A stretch of DNA of 64,000 nucleotides from assembly GCA_025403435.1 (NCBI GenBank), contig CM046332.1, positions 3,607,596-3,671,595 of the forward strand. The letters run 5' to 3'. The stretch is from Artocarpus heterophyllus (lineage: Eukaryota > Streptophyta > Magnoliopsida > Rosales > Moraceae). Below the pieces are notes generated by a model, which was not told the DNA's origin, searched no databases, and saw only the letters and a program-made list of their open reading frames with translations. Numbering within the stretch: the first letter of the stretch is position 1; the number at the start of each line of letters is the position of its first letter. This document shows, piece after piece, positions 23,023 to 32,732 of this stretch. A program made the translations under genes and the position numbers.

Positions 23023-23492
23023 TGTTGGAATTAAAATATGAAATACAATGGAAGGAACGGATCGTTGACAACTAAAAATTTTCAGAAAACTTTGTTCATC
23101 GGGAATAGATATGTAATTTTAACTAATAATAGAAAGCTTTGGGAATTTTACTAACCTTTTGAAGACTATCAAGGTATCCTAGCTTTCCTCTTTGACACAA
23201 TGATCTTCCAATCCAGGCCTCCATGCCAATGGAAAGATAAGTGGGCGTCAAACAGCAAGAATGAATTTTTCTCACACTTTTTTAAATCTGCTATGTACTC
23301 AACACATGAGATAGCAGACATTTTTTTCAGAGAAGAACTCTCAGTTTTTCTCTCTAAGTGTTTTTCAAAAGTTGCATGAATGAAAAAACTCTTAAAATAA
23401 TTGTTATCTCTTTTTTTTTTATATATTTGAGCCATTAGTCACTTTTCAATTGAGTTTCAAGTTGAAATAACCACCATGTCACATTTATAGAA
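23023..23492 (-). repeat. 5' LTR of copia A, part 1
   Basis: Matches 4642-5106 of the 3' LTR. It is cut by gypsy element 2 after the duplicated TAGAA at 23488-23492 and continues at 35793. Confidence 0.92.
23488..23492. repeat. Target-site duplication TAGAA (left) of gypsy 2
   Basis: TAGAA precedes the LTR start TGTAATGACC at 23493; it recurs at 35788-35792. The uninterrupted LTR at 4642-6690 has a single TAGAA at this place. Confidence 0.95.
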
Positions 23493-26400
23493 TGTAATGA
23501 CCGAGAAAAATTTCATTAATAAAACCTAATATTTAATTAGGTTTAATTAATAAATTTACTTTTAAAAATGTAAATTGTTGTAAAAATTACGATAAACTAG
23601 GAATAAACGGCATTGATTGTAAATTTTATGGCAAATGTGATGCAATGTTGGATATTGTCGAATACAGATTTTATGAGTTTAAATTACTCAAAAATTTGTA
23701 AATAATATCCATAAAATGAATTTTATATCACGATTAATTATAAAATTGTGATATAAACAAGTGGGTGATTAGAATGTAAATAGGACATAGAAGTTGTCCA
23801 AAACCAAATCAGGGGTAAAAAGGAGGCCAAAGCAGTACGAGTATACAGCTAAACGAAAATACAAATATAAAAATGTTATGATTGGCCTCCAAAAGTGAAT
23901 GAAAATTAAGTCAAATATTTTTCTACAGTCTAAGGATAGAAAGTACACTGATTTAACCACGACAGTATATGAAACATACTGTGTGGTGGAAAATTACACG
24001 GTATAAATTCTTAACTCCATAAAGTGGACACTCCTTGATTTTCTATTGGGCCACATGTCTAGAAAAGTGGCCCAATCATCTCATGATACCCAGGTGGTAT
24101 ACTCATGGGTTACCATGAGTCATCAAATGAGATAAGGATGCATTTATGGCAAGTTTATCACAATTTTTCTTTTCTTTCCCTTCCTTCCATGTTTGGCAGC
24201 CATAACCAAGCTTTCAAAACAATTTCTCAACCCAAAAAATAGCCCCAAACAAGTTTTACAAGCAAGTACAAGGATTTTCCACAAGTTTTAAGGTAAAATC
24301 CTAAACTTTTTAATTAGTTTTCAAGGGATTTTTCATGGGTTGAAGAGAGAAATTAATCCATGATATTTTTGTATGAAAAGGAAGCCTAGGAGGGAGTTCA
24401 AAGGAACTTTGAAGGCTAGAAATAATAAAAAAAAAGGTGCCATTTGGGAAAGTTTTAAGTTTTAAAGTTTTGAAATTTTGTAAATTTTATTTTGATTTTT
24501 ATTACTTTGAACCTATGTGGGTTCTTGAGCATGTACTTGATGAAATTTCATGCATATGTGAAGTATGGCATGTTTAAGTTGTGAAATTTTGATTTATGGT
24601 GCAAAATAATAATTTTTGCGACAACTGTTATTTTTGTAAATTTAATGTTAGTTTTAGTAAAAGTAATGTTTGAGCATGAGAATGTTTTAATTAAGGCATG
24701 AAATGGTTTCTGCAAGGGTAGAATTGCAATTTTTAAACAGGTTTTTGTAAAAATACCGTAGGGACTAAATTGAAAGGAAAAAGATTTCTCTTAGTAGAAT
24801 TAAAAAATGGCCAAAAACACCCCTATACAGTGATATTTTGGTAAAAGTTAAAACATGAAAGTTGTAGATCTGGACGAAACTGTTAGGCAACAAAAACGGT
24901 TCGTCAAAAAACTCTATTGTTTGTGAGATTTTGATTTTTCAAAGAATTTACAAAAATTGTAAAAAATTTTAAAAAGGGCAAAAACGTCATTTCCCATAGG
25001 ATTTTGAATATGATAGTATGAACAAAAATTATCCTTGAGAAAAATAGGAAATTTTGATGCAAAGAAGTAAATTTTAGTCCTGGGGGCAAAATCATCAAAA
25101 TTTTTAGTTCAAGGACTAAACTGCAAAGTTTTATGAAAATATGGTATAATTGAGAAATAAAGAGATTTGACCCACTAGGATGTTATTTTAAAATTAGTAT
25201 CTGGTTATTTTCGTAAGAATAACGAAATCAAGCTCGGGTAGATTAGTGGACCCACGGAGGGCAAAATCGTCATTTTTTCCCAAATAACCCGAACCGCTCC
25301 GAAAGGTGTTAGTTGGAAAAAGAATGGTAAAAAAAAAGGGGTTCCTGCCCTTTGTTAGAAATGATAGGGTAGTGTTAGATAGAAATAAGAAAAACCAGTG
25401 GTTTTTAGAGTTGTATATAGTAATGCAACTCAACTTATTAACTAACGGATGTTTTGTATCGAAACATAGTGGAATTTAGCTAATGGCTTTGTAATTGGCC
25501 AACAGGATCCTAGGAGTCTAGGAGAAAGGAAATCGAGGTTAAGTTGCCTGACATTCGCATCAAGTAAGTACCCATCCCACCTACTATATGAAACTGTAGG
25601 CTTAGAGTGCAAAATGTGTATATGCATACCTGTGTGTATATTAAGCTGTATACTTGTATGTATGCAATGACATGAGTATTTATAATAATAAAAGGGTATA
25701 CTTGTGAGCATACGAAATATATATATATATATACCTGAAAGTATATTATGACATGTACTTAAGTGTATATGATGATCGTACCTATGTGTATATTTTATGT
25801 TAAGTACCTGTGAGTACATTATGCTATATACCTGTACGTATATTAATGTGTACCAGTGTGTATATAAAGTATGTACCTGTGTGTACTATGTCGTACAAGA
25901 GCATTTATGTAGATTATGTTATGTATAACATGTGATCATCACTTCATGCATGGTATGATAACCACAATAAGTGAATTGGTAAACAAATCACCAAAAGTTA
26001 AGAAAAGTGTTGTACCGACTCCTGACTCAAGGGGAGTTTAAGGATTACAGGATGGTCATGGTGTTACATAGACCTAAGTGCGCAATGTTACAAACACTTG
26101 GGCCCTAGTTAAAGATAAGAAATGATAATGATAAAGAATGATTATAAGAAAGCATAATAAGATCATGCATTTTATTGAATGTGCATGTGGATTATATGGG
26201 ACTTACTGGGCGTAGGCTCACTAAGTATTTCATGCTATAGGTATTCCAACAAAAATGTCAGAATAAATCGTAATGATGAGCTGGCGGACGGATGATGTGT
26301 GCAGACTGGGTATAGTTTCTGCCATAGTATGTTTTCCGCTGTATAGTGTTTTAAGATATTTTGAAAGTAATGTTTGTTAAGCTACATCGCAAAAGAAATG

Positions 26401-26555
26401 TGATTATGTAAAAACAACTATATGTTTGTATTTCAAAAGTTGTTAAACCAGTATATGTACAGTATTTATTAAAAAGACAAAAAAATTTCTTAAATTTTTG
26501 CCCTAAAGTAAGTAAGAAAGAGTTTTATCACAGTCCAAAAAGGTGGGTTGTGACA
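23493..26555 (+). repeat. 5' LTR of gypsy 2
   Basis: 3063 bp, TGTAATGACC...GTTGTGACA. Contains the palindromic array at 25622-25889. The ORFs inside occur on both strands without family resemblance and are not genes. Confidence 0.95.
25622..25889. repeat. Array of ten RTAC-N-GTAY palindromic units (5' LTR of gypsy 2)
   Basis: Ten units of the type GTACCTGTGTGTAC or TATACCTGTACGTATA (RTAC, a 4-7 base spacer often CTGTGT, then GTAY) at about 25-30 base spacing. Each unit is a short imperfect inverted repeat. Confidence 0.8.
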
Positions 26556-26569
26556 GTTGGTATCAGAGC
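26556..26569 (+). other. Primer binding site of gypsy 2 (tRNA-iMet)
   Basis: GTTGGTATCAGAGC directly follows the 5' LTR and contains TGGTATCAGAGC, complementary to the initiator tRNA-Met 3' end. Confidence 0.92.
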
Positions 26570-26779
26570 GAAAATCTTGCCACCCTACTGCACATTGTCG
26601 TCTGCTCCATTGCCATAGCTCAAGTAAGATAGTTTGATTTTAAGTATAGGAATGTTTAGTTTCTAATTTTATATGGCATTAATATGTTAATTACGACAAT
26701 AAATATAGTATATAGCGGAACCGCATCATATCGTGATATGGAAGTTGATCGAAAAGCCAGTATTGCTTTTTAAGATGCG

Positions 26780-27523
26780 ATGCCACCACGATACTCTAGG
26801 AGTCGACAACCTATGGTGTTGACCGAATGGTTTCATACAGTTGAGGTAATCTTTGATGCTTGTCATACGCTACCACATCTCCAGGTTTTATTGGCCTTAG
26901 GATTGTTGTTGAGGGAAGCCTTAGCATGGTGGCTGAGGATTGGACCTGATGAGCGACCAGGGGATTGGCAAGGCTTTAGACAACAGATTCAAGCTGAATT
27001 TTCACCTTTACCTCCAACAAATGTCATGCACATCCAAATGATTCTAATGCTATGGGCTGATTGGCGATGTAGGTTGTACTTACGTGTAGAACCAGTTTGG
27101 GGAAGATATGTAGGGGAGCCTGTAGATCACTATATCTTAAGGTTTCGTTGAACCACGATGCCATTGATTCCTCCCGAATTACCTTTATGGTGAATTTTTG
27201 ATCTGGTTTGCAGTGATCTTCCTGATGCCGTTTAGCAGCAAATGTAGTATCCGGGAAACTACCTCAGCATCCACGACTTTCTTATGGCAGTCCTACATGC
27301 AGAGCAGAATGTAGTCGCACCCCTGGAAGATCCCCTAATGGATATGGAAGATGATGATGATGATGATGATGGTGATGATGATAATGATAGTGATGAAGAG
27401 CCCGTGCCTCCTGAACCCATTATTGCAAGTGATGATGAATCTATTGACTCGAATGAGGAAGAAGAGGAGGATCCTGAGGAGGATTCCAAACATAGTGATG
27501 TGTTAGGAGTAGACTCGGATTAG
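26780..27523 (+). pseudogene. Extra broken ORF between primer site and gag of gypsy 2
   Basis: One reading frame of 248 codons runs from ATG 26780 to TAG 27521-27523, interrupted by four stops (TGA 27149, TGA 27191, TAG 27233, TAG 27245). The first part is rich in Trp and Leu (LREALAWWLRIGPDERPGDW, FRQQIQAEFSPLP) and faintly resembles the retrotransposon gag fold, where a WW pair and an aromatic-F-EF pattern are usual. The end is very acidic: a run of Asp from a GAT repeat at 27349-27380, then EEEEEDPEEDSKHSD. The true gag starts later, at 28068. Gypsy element 1 has no room for such an ORF (about 160 bases between primer site and gag). I do not recognise the product; a divergent gag duplicate or a captured sequence are both possible. 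Confidence 0.6.
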
Positions 27524-27539
27524 AAGAAAAGGGATCTAT

Positions 27540-28067
27540 GAAGATCTATATGTATTAAGATGTATATAGATGTGTGATCATCATAGTTTTGAGCCTTGAT
27601 GCTTTTGTATATGTATGACTGGCAAGTGGTATCCTTCGCGGCAATAGGGTATATGTAGCCGGAAGTGATAACTGCTCCCGAAGATGATATGAATAGTTAT
27701 GTATGAAAGGAAAGTATGTATGTATATTAGTTATGCATGTAATGTTATGAAGGATGTAAAAAGGAAATGGAAAAGGTTCATGAAATGAAATGCATGAAAG
27801 TAAATGAAATAAAATGTATGAAGGTTATTGAAATGAAATGTATGAAGGTTAATGAAATGAAATGTATGAATGCTAATGAAATGAAATGTATGAACTGAAA
27901 TGTATAAAATGAAACATATGACATGAGATATTGAGTTATGTTATCATTTATGTTTGTATGTATTTATATGATTAAAGAATGTTCTTTTTAAAGTACTATT
28001 AAGTTAATAGTATATACTGACATAACACAAAATTATATGATAGGCTTGTAAACCTATTTTATTATCG
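27540..28067 (+). other. Leader of gypsy 2 between extra ORF and gag
   Basis: Noncoding, AT-rich, with a tandem repeat at 27778-27926. Seen nothing else in it. Confidence 0.6.
27778..27926. repeat. 24-bp tandem repeat upstream of gypsy 2 gag
   Basis: Four to six imperfect copies of a unit close to AATGAAATGAAATGTATGAAGGTT, ending in shortened versions. Confidence 0.85.
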
Positions 28068-29240
28068 ATGGCTGATAAACCTGGAGAACCTGTGAACCCG
28101 GATTTGATGGCCATGATTACGGAATTACAACAGAAACTTCGAGTTCAAGAGTTAGAAATGCAAGAGTTAAGAGCACAGCTAGCGAATCGAAATCTCGAAC
28201 AGCAGGCACGTGCGAACTCGCCACCCCCAGTACTACCATCTCAGCAAGTGGAACCAGCTACTCTAGTTGTTCTAGTAGCATCTGCTACTGAATTTTATGA
28301 AAGATTTTGATGGATGAAAGCCCCAGAATTTGACGGATCTACAGATCCATTAGAAGCCGATGATTGGCTTATTGGTATAGAACGAGTTTTGAAATTTATG
28401 GGGCTTAGTGACTGTGAGAAAGTCTTGTGTGCCTCATTTTCTCTCACCAAGGATGATAGGAGATGGTGGGAATCGATAGAATGTAGAAGGAATGTAAATG
28501 AAATGACATAGCCTGATTTTGTGGAAGAGTTCGGAAGGGCTTATTTCAATGTGGAAACGATGGCAGCCCAACAAGAAGAATTCAATAATTTTAAACAAGG
28601 CAAGATGTCAGTGGCAGATGCCGTGAAGAGGTTTAACCAAATGGCGTGCTTATGTCCTGAATTGGTACCCACGGATCAGGAATGAATAAGAAGATTGATG
28701 AGAATGTTTCTAACTGACATTGCCCTTATAGTCGATAGTGGAGGGCAAGCCCCTAAGGATGTAGAGGATTGTATTGAATGGGCTACTAGAGCCGAATTCA
28801 GAATTGCCAGTGACAAGGAAGAGAGGGCAAGAATTTTCAAGACTCTAAAGGAGGAGAAGGCTTTAGCTAAGCAGAGCCAAGTGGTACAGGCAAAAGGGCA
28901 AGGAAGCATTCCAAGTTAAGGGCAATTCTAGAGCCATCCAGTTGGACGCAACCGCAATGCTAACAATAAGAGGAAATGGAACGCAATTAGTCCAAAGAAT
29001 CAAATAGGACAACCTCAGAAAAGAAGCGGTGACGGAGGAAATAATAAGCCTCTCTGCAATCAGTGCGGAAAGAGACATGCTGGAGAGTGTAAAGCTAGCA
29101 CCAAAGAAGGGCACTATGCCAGAAACTGTTTCTCCAATCCTCATAATCAGATTAACCAAAATCAGAATAACCAGAATCAGAATAACCATAATCAACAAAG
29201 GTCTCAGGGAACCCAACTTCACGTAGTCCAAGCACAGATT
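28068..29240 (+). pseudogene. Gypsy 2 gag with zinc knuckle (broken)
   Basis: Starts at ATG 28068 (MADKPGEPVNPDLMAM) with a coiled-coil-like MITELQQKLRVQELEMQELR, like gypsy 1 gag. The gag domain follows: APEFDGSTDPLEADDWL, GLSDCEKVLCASF, DDRRWWESIECRRNVNEMT, EEFNNFKQGKMSVADAV. Stops at 28308 (TGA), 28509 (TAG, Trp expected), near 28683 (TGA) and 28917 (TAA). The knuckle CNQCGKRHAGEC is intact near 29055-29090. The second has lost its front half by a deletion, leaving GHYARNC. A frameshift puts the knuckle in frame 29029-29226. An Asn/Gln-rich stretch leads to the protease. Confidence 0.9.
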
Positions 29241-29267
29241 GAAGGCCTTAGTATCAGTCAGGGATGC

Positions 29268-29693
29268 TTGGAAGCTCCAGAACCAAGTGGACGAATTTAC
29301 ACATATATGAACAAGGAGGATGATGTAGGAACGTCGTCGGTGGTAACATGTCAGTTTTCTGTTGCCAATACTGATGCCTATGTTTTATTTGATTCTGGAG
29401 CAACGCATTCATTTGCCTCGCTTAAGTTTACTAAACGGTTATGGAATGAATGGGATAGAATAGAGCAAACTTTTAAAACTACACTTCCCTCTGGGGAGGT
29501 ATTGAGTTCTGATTATTGGTTACGTCATGTACCAATAATCATTTGTGGAAGGGAATTATATATTGATTTGATCATAATTGATATACAAGACTACGACGTT
29601 ATCCTAGGAATGGATTTCTTGGGAAAGTACACGGCCAATATTAACTATAGACACCACAAGGTTACATTCTGACCTTCTGGAAGTGAGAAGTTC
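29268..29693 (+). pseudogene. Gypsy 2 aspartic protease
   Basis: Contains the active site YVLFDSGATHSFAS with D-S-G intact, and the later block IIDIQDYDVILGMDFLGKY. A TGA at 29670-29672 stands where the family has an arginine (CGA) after VTF. In catalysis terms this protease looks better preserved than that of gypsy 1. Confidence 0.9.
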
Positions 29694-30650
29694 ATGCATT
29701 CAGGAAAGGTTCCTAAGGCTCCAAAGGCGCTAATTTTGGCGTTAAAAACAAAGAAGATGTTGGAGAGTGGATGCATCGGTTATTTGGTGAACTTGGTAAG
29801 CAAGCCACAAAAGGTTCAGTTAGGACCAGAGAAGGTCCCCATAGTAAAAGAATTTGTTGATGTGTTTCCAGATGAGTTACCAGGCTTACCACCAGAACGG
29901 GAGATCTCGTTCGAGATTGAGTTGACACTGGGTACAGCTTCGATATCGAAGGCATCGTATCGTATGGCTCCAGGAGAGCTCAAAGAGCTGCAGATGCAAC
30001 TACAAGAGTTGTTGGATAAAGGATTTATTCGGCCGAGTCATTCCCCATGGGGAGTGCCTGTATTATTTGTCAAGAAGAAAGATAGAACATTACGAATGTG
30101 CGTCGATTATCGAGAGCTAAACAAAGTCACAATTAAGAATAAGTATCCACTTCCAAGGATTGATGACCTATTTGATTAATTGAAAGGAGCGTCAGTATTC
30201 TCGAAGATCAATCTACGCTCTAGATATCATCAACTACGGGTTAAAGAGGAGGACATGCCAAAGATGGCGTTTCGAACACGGTATGGGCATAATGAGTTTT
30301 GCGTCATGCCATTTGGACTGACTAATGCCTTGGTAATATTTATGGATCTTATGAACCGGATTTTCAAGGACTACCTCAACAAGTTTGTCATAGTTTTTAT
30401 TGACGATATCCTGATATATTCAAGAACACCAGAGGAACATACATTGCACCTGAGGATCGCATTATAATTATTGAGAAGGCATCAATTGTACGACAAGTTC
30501 TCAAAATGTGAGTTTTGGTTGGAGAAGGTCCATTTCCTAGGACACGTGGTGACACGGGATGGAGTATCCATTGATCCCACCAAAGTGGAAGCAGTGAATA
30601 AGTGGCCTACATTGAAAAGCGTAACCAAAATAAGAAGTTTTCTCAGTTTA
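29694..30650 (+). pseudogene. Gypsy 2 reverse transcriptase (two stops)
   Basis: RT motifs in one frame: [74 protein letters not shown], catalytic FIDD encoded at 30396-30407, [22 protein letters not shown] at 30177-30179 replaces the CAA (Gln) of FDQLKGA in the family; TAA at 30465-30467 lies before LLRRHQLY. No frameshift is visible through RT. Confidence 0.93.
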
Positions 30651-31200
30651 GCAGGCTATTATCGACGTTTTGTGGAAGGATTTTCCCGACTAGCAGCACC
30701 ACTCACTGCACTTACACAGAAAGTAGCAAAGTATGAATGGACTAAGAAGTACGAGGAAAGTTTCAAAGAATTAAAGAGACGACTCACGAGTGCCCCGATA
30801 CTGGCTATACCAAATTCGAACATAGGAAACTACGTGATTTATAGTGATGCATCAAAGATGGGCTTGGGAGCCATTCTTATGCAAAATAGAAAAGTGATTG
30901 CGTATGCATCCCAACAGCTGAAGGATCATGAAAGGAACTATCCAACACACGACTTGCAGTTAGCAGCGGTTGTGTTTGCATTGAAGATTTGGCGTCATTA
31001 TTTATATGGAGCTAAATGCGAGATATATACAGATCATCAGAGTCTGAAATATATCTTCACACAAAAGGAGCTTAACATGAGACAACGAAGGTGGCTAGAG
31101 TTAGTTAAAGACTACGACTGTGAAATTTTATATCACCCGAGAAAGGCTAACCGAGTAGCTGATGCCCTTAGTCATAGAACAATGTATTCTTTTGCAATGA
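30651..31200 (+). pseudogene. Gypsy 2 RNase H
   Basis: The connection [19 protein letters not shown] is followed by RNase H with [67 protein letters not shown] and [10 protein letters not shown]. The catalytic D of YSDAS, the E/D positions and D of TDHQS are all present, and the domain is uninterrupted (part of the 390-codon open stretch 30471-31643). Confidence 0.93.
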
Positions 31201-32500
31201 TACAGTTAATGCCAAAACCCCTTCAGAAGCACTTGATGGAAGCGGGAATAGAGCTAATCACTAGAAGATTGGCCCATTTATTGTTCCGACCAGTTATCTT
31301 GGAGAACTTAAAAGAGCGACAAGAAGCAGATCTGTCGCTACTTAAAGCTAGGAATGAGGTTCTTGAGAACAAGGAAACAGAATTTAGCATCTTAAAAGAT
31401 GGCATTCTCCATTATAAGGGCAAAATCTACATCCCCAATGATGAAAGATTAAAGAAACAAGTATTAGAGGAAGCTCATGAAGCACCCTACGTGGCTCATC
31501 CAGGAGCTGCTAAAATGTATCAAGACTTGAAAGAGCACTATTGGTGGCATGGAATGAAGAACGATGTCGCACAATTTGTCGCCAAATGCCTTACATGCCA
31601 AAAGGTCAAAGCTGAGCATCAACGGCCAGTAGGCGAATCATAGAAAATTGAAATTCCCGAATGGAAATGGGACCAGATAACTTTGGATCTGGTGACCAGG
31701 CTACCTAGAACTACAGGTGGACACGATGCTATATGGGTAATTGTCTATAGATTGATGAAATCAGCTCACTTTTTACCCATTAACCTCAACAGTTCTGTGG
31801 AAAGACTAGCTGAACTATATGTAGCCCAAATAGTTAGATACCACAGAGTTTTGAAATCTGTCATTTCTGATCGAGATGGCCGGTTCACCTCCAAGTTTTG
31901 GAGGAGCGTTCACCAAGCTATGGGAACAAAGCTGACTTTTAGTACAGCTTTTCATCCCTAAACTGATGGTCAATCTGAAAGGACCATTCAAACCCTAGAA
32001 GATATGCTAAAAGCATGTGTGCTAGATTTCAAAGGTGGATGGGATAAAAAGCTATCGTTGATCGAATTCGCTTATAATAACAGTTATCAAGCTTCCATAG
32101 GAATGGTTTCTTATGAAGCTCTTTACGGAAGAAGATGCAGATCACCATTGCATTGGAATGAAATGGGAGAAAAGACATTGTCGACAACGGATTTTGTACA
32201 AAGGACGATAGAGGATGTGAAATTAATCTGTCAACGAATGGAAACTACCTTTAGTCAACAAAAGAGTTACGCAGATCGGTGACAAAGACCCTTGGAATTC
32301 CAAGTAAGGGATCTAGTCTTCTTAAAGGTGACGCCAATGAAAGGAGTAATTAGGTTTGGAAAGAAAGGAAAACTTGGCCCAAGATACATCGGACAATTCG
32401 AAATCTTAGAACGGGTGGGCAATGTAGCTTACAAGTTGGCCTTACCCTCTGATCTAGCATCGGTACACAATGTATTCCATGTATCCATGCTAAAGAAGTA
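31201..32500 (+). pseudogene. Gypsy 2 integrase (stops)
   Basis: The zinc finger is [19 protein letters not shown] and [14 protein letters not shown] (up to 31640). A TAG at 31641-31643 falls before IEIPEWKW. The core has DAIWVIVYRLMKSAHFLP, ISDRDGRFTSKFWRS, FSTAFHP then TAA at 31959-31961 (the family has CAA in HPQTDGQ), LEDMLKACVLDF and NNSYQASIGMVSYEALYG. Of the core's first motif the family Asp of VDRLTK is Tyr here (VYRLMK). TGA at 32280-32282 (CGA in the family) precedes RPLEFQVRDLVFLKV. It ends with RYIGQFEILERVGNVAYKLA and VFHVSMLKKYVPDPSH. Confidence 0.92.
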
Positions 32501-32697
32501 TGTACCAGATCCTTCACATGTTCTGCAACCAGAGGAAATTGATGTGCAGGAGAATTTGCCTTATGGCACGAGAAGAAAAGAAATTAAGGAACAAAAAGAT
32601 ACATCTCGTCAAAGTTCTATGGCGCAATCAGCAAGTGGAAGAAGCAACGTGGGAACGAGAGGATGCGATGAGGAAAAGCTACCCCAAGTTGTTTTGA
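32500..32697 (+). pseudogene. Gypsy 2 chromodomain (frameshifted)
   Basis: The integrase frame leaves the family pattern near 32565; the neighbouring frame 32500-32697 then gives KKLRNKKIHLVKVLWRNQQ and EEATWEREDAMRKSYPKLF, the chromodomain end of Tekay/Del-type chromoviruses. A small deletion around 32560-32575 probably joins the two frames. It ends about 20 bases before the polypurine tract. Confidence 0.88.
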
Positions 32698-32718
32698 TTT
32701 TTGAGGATGATAATTCTT

Positions 32719-32732
32719 AAGGGGGGGTAGAT
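32719..32732 (+). other. Polypurine tract of gypsy 2
   Basis: AAGGGGGGGTAGAT directly before the 3' LTR start at 32733. Confidence 0.88.

Noticed and set aside
27259..27489. Ser-rich minus-strand ORF
   Set aside because: Antisense of the acidic GAT/GAA-rich tail of the extra ORF in gypsy 2.
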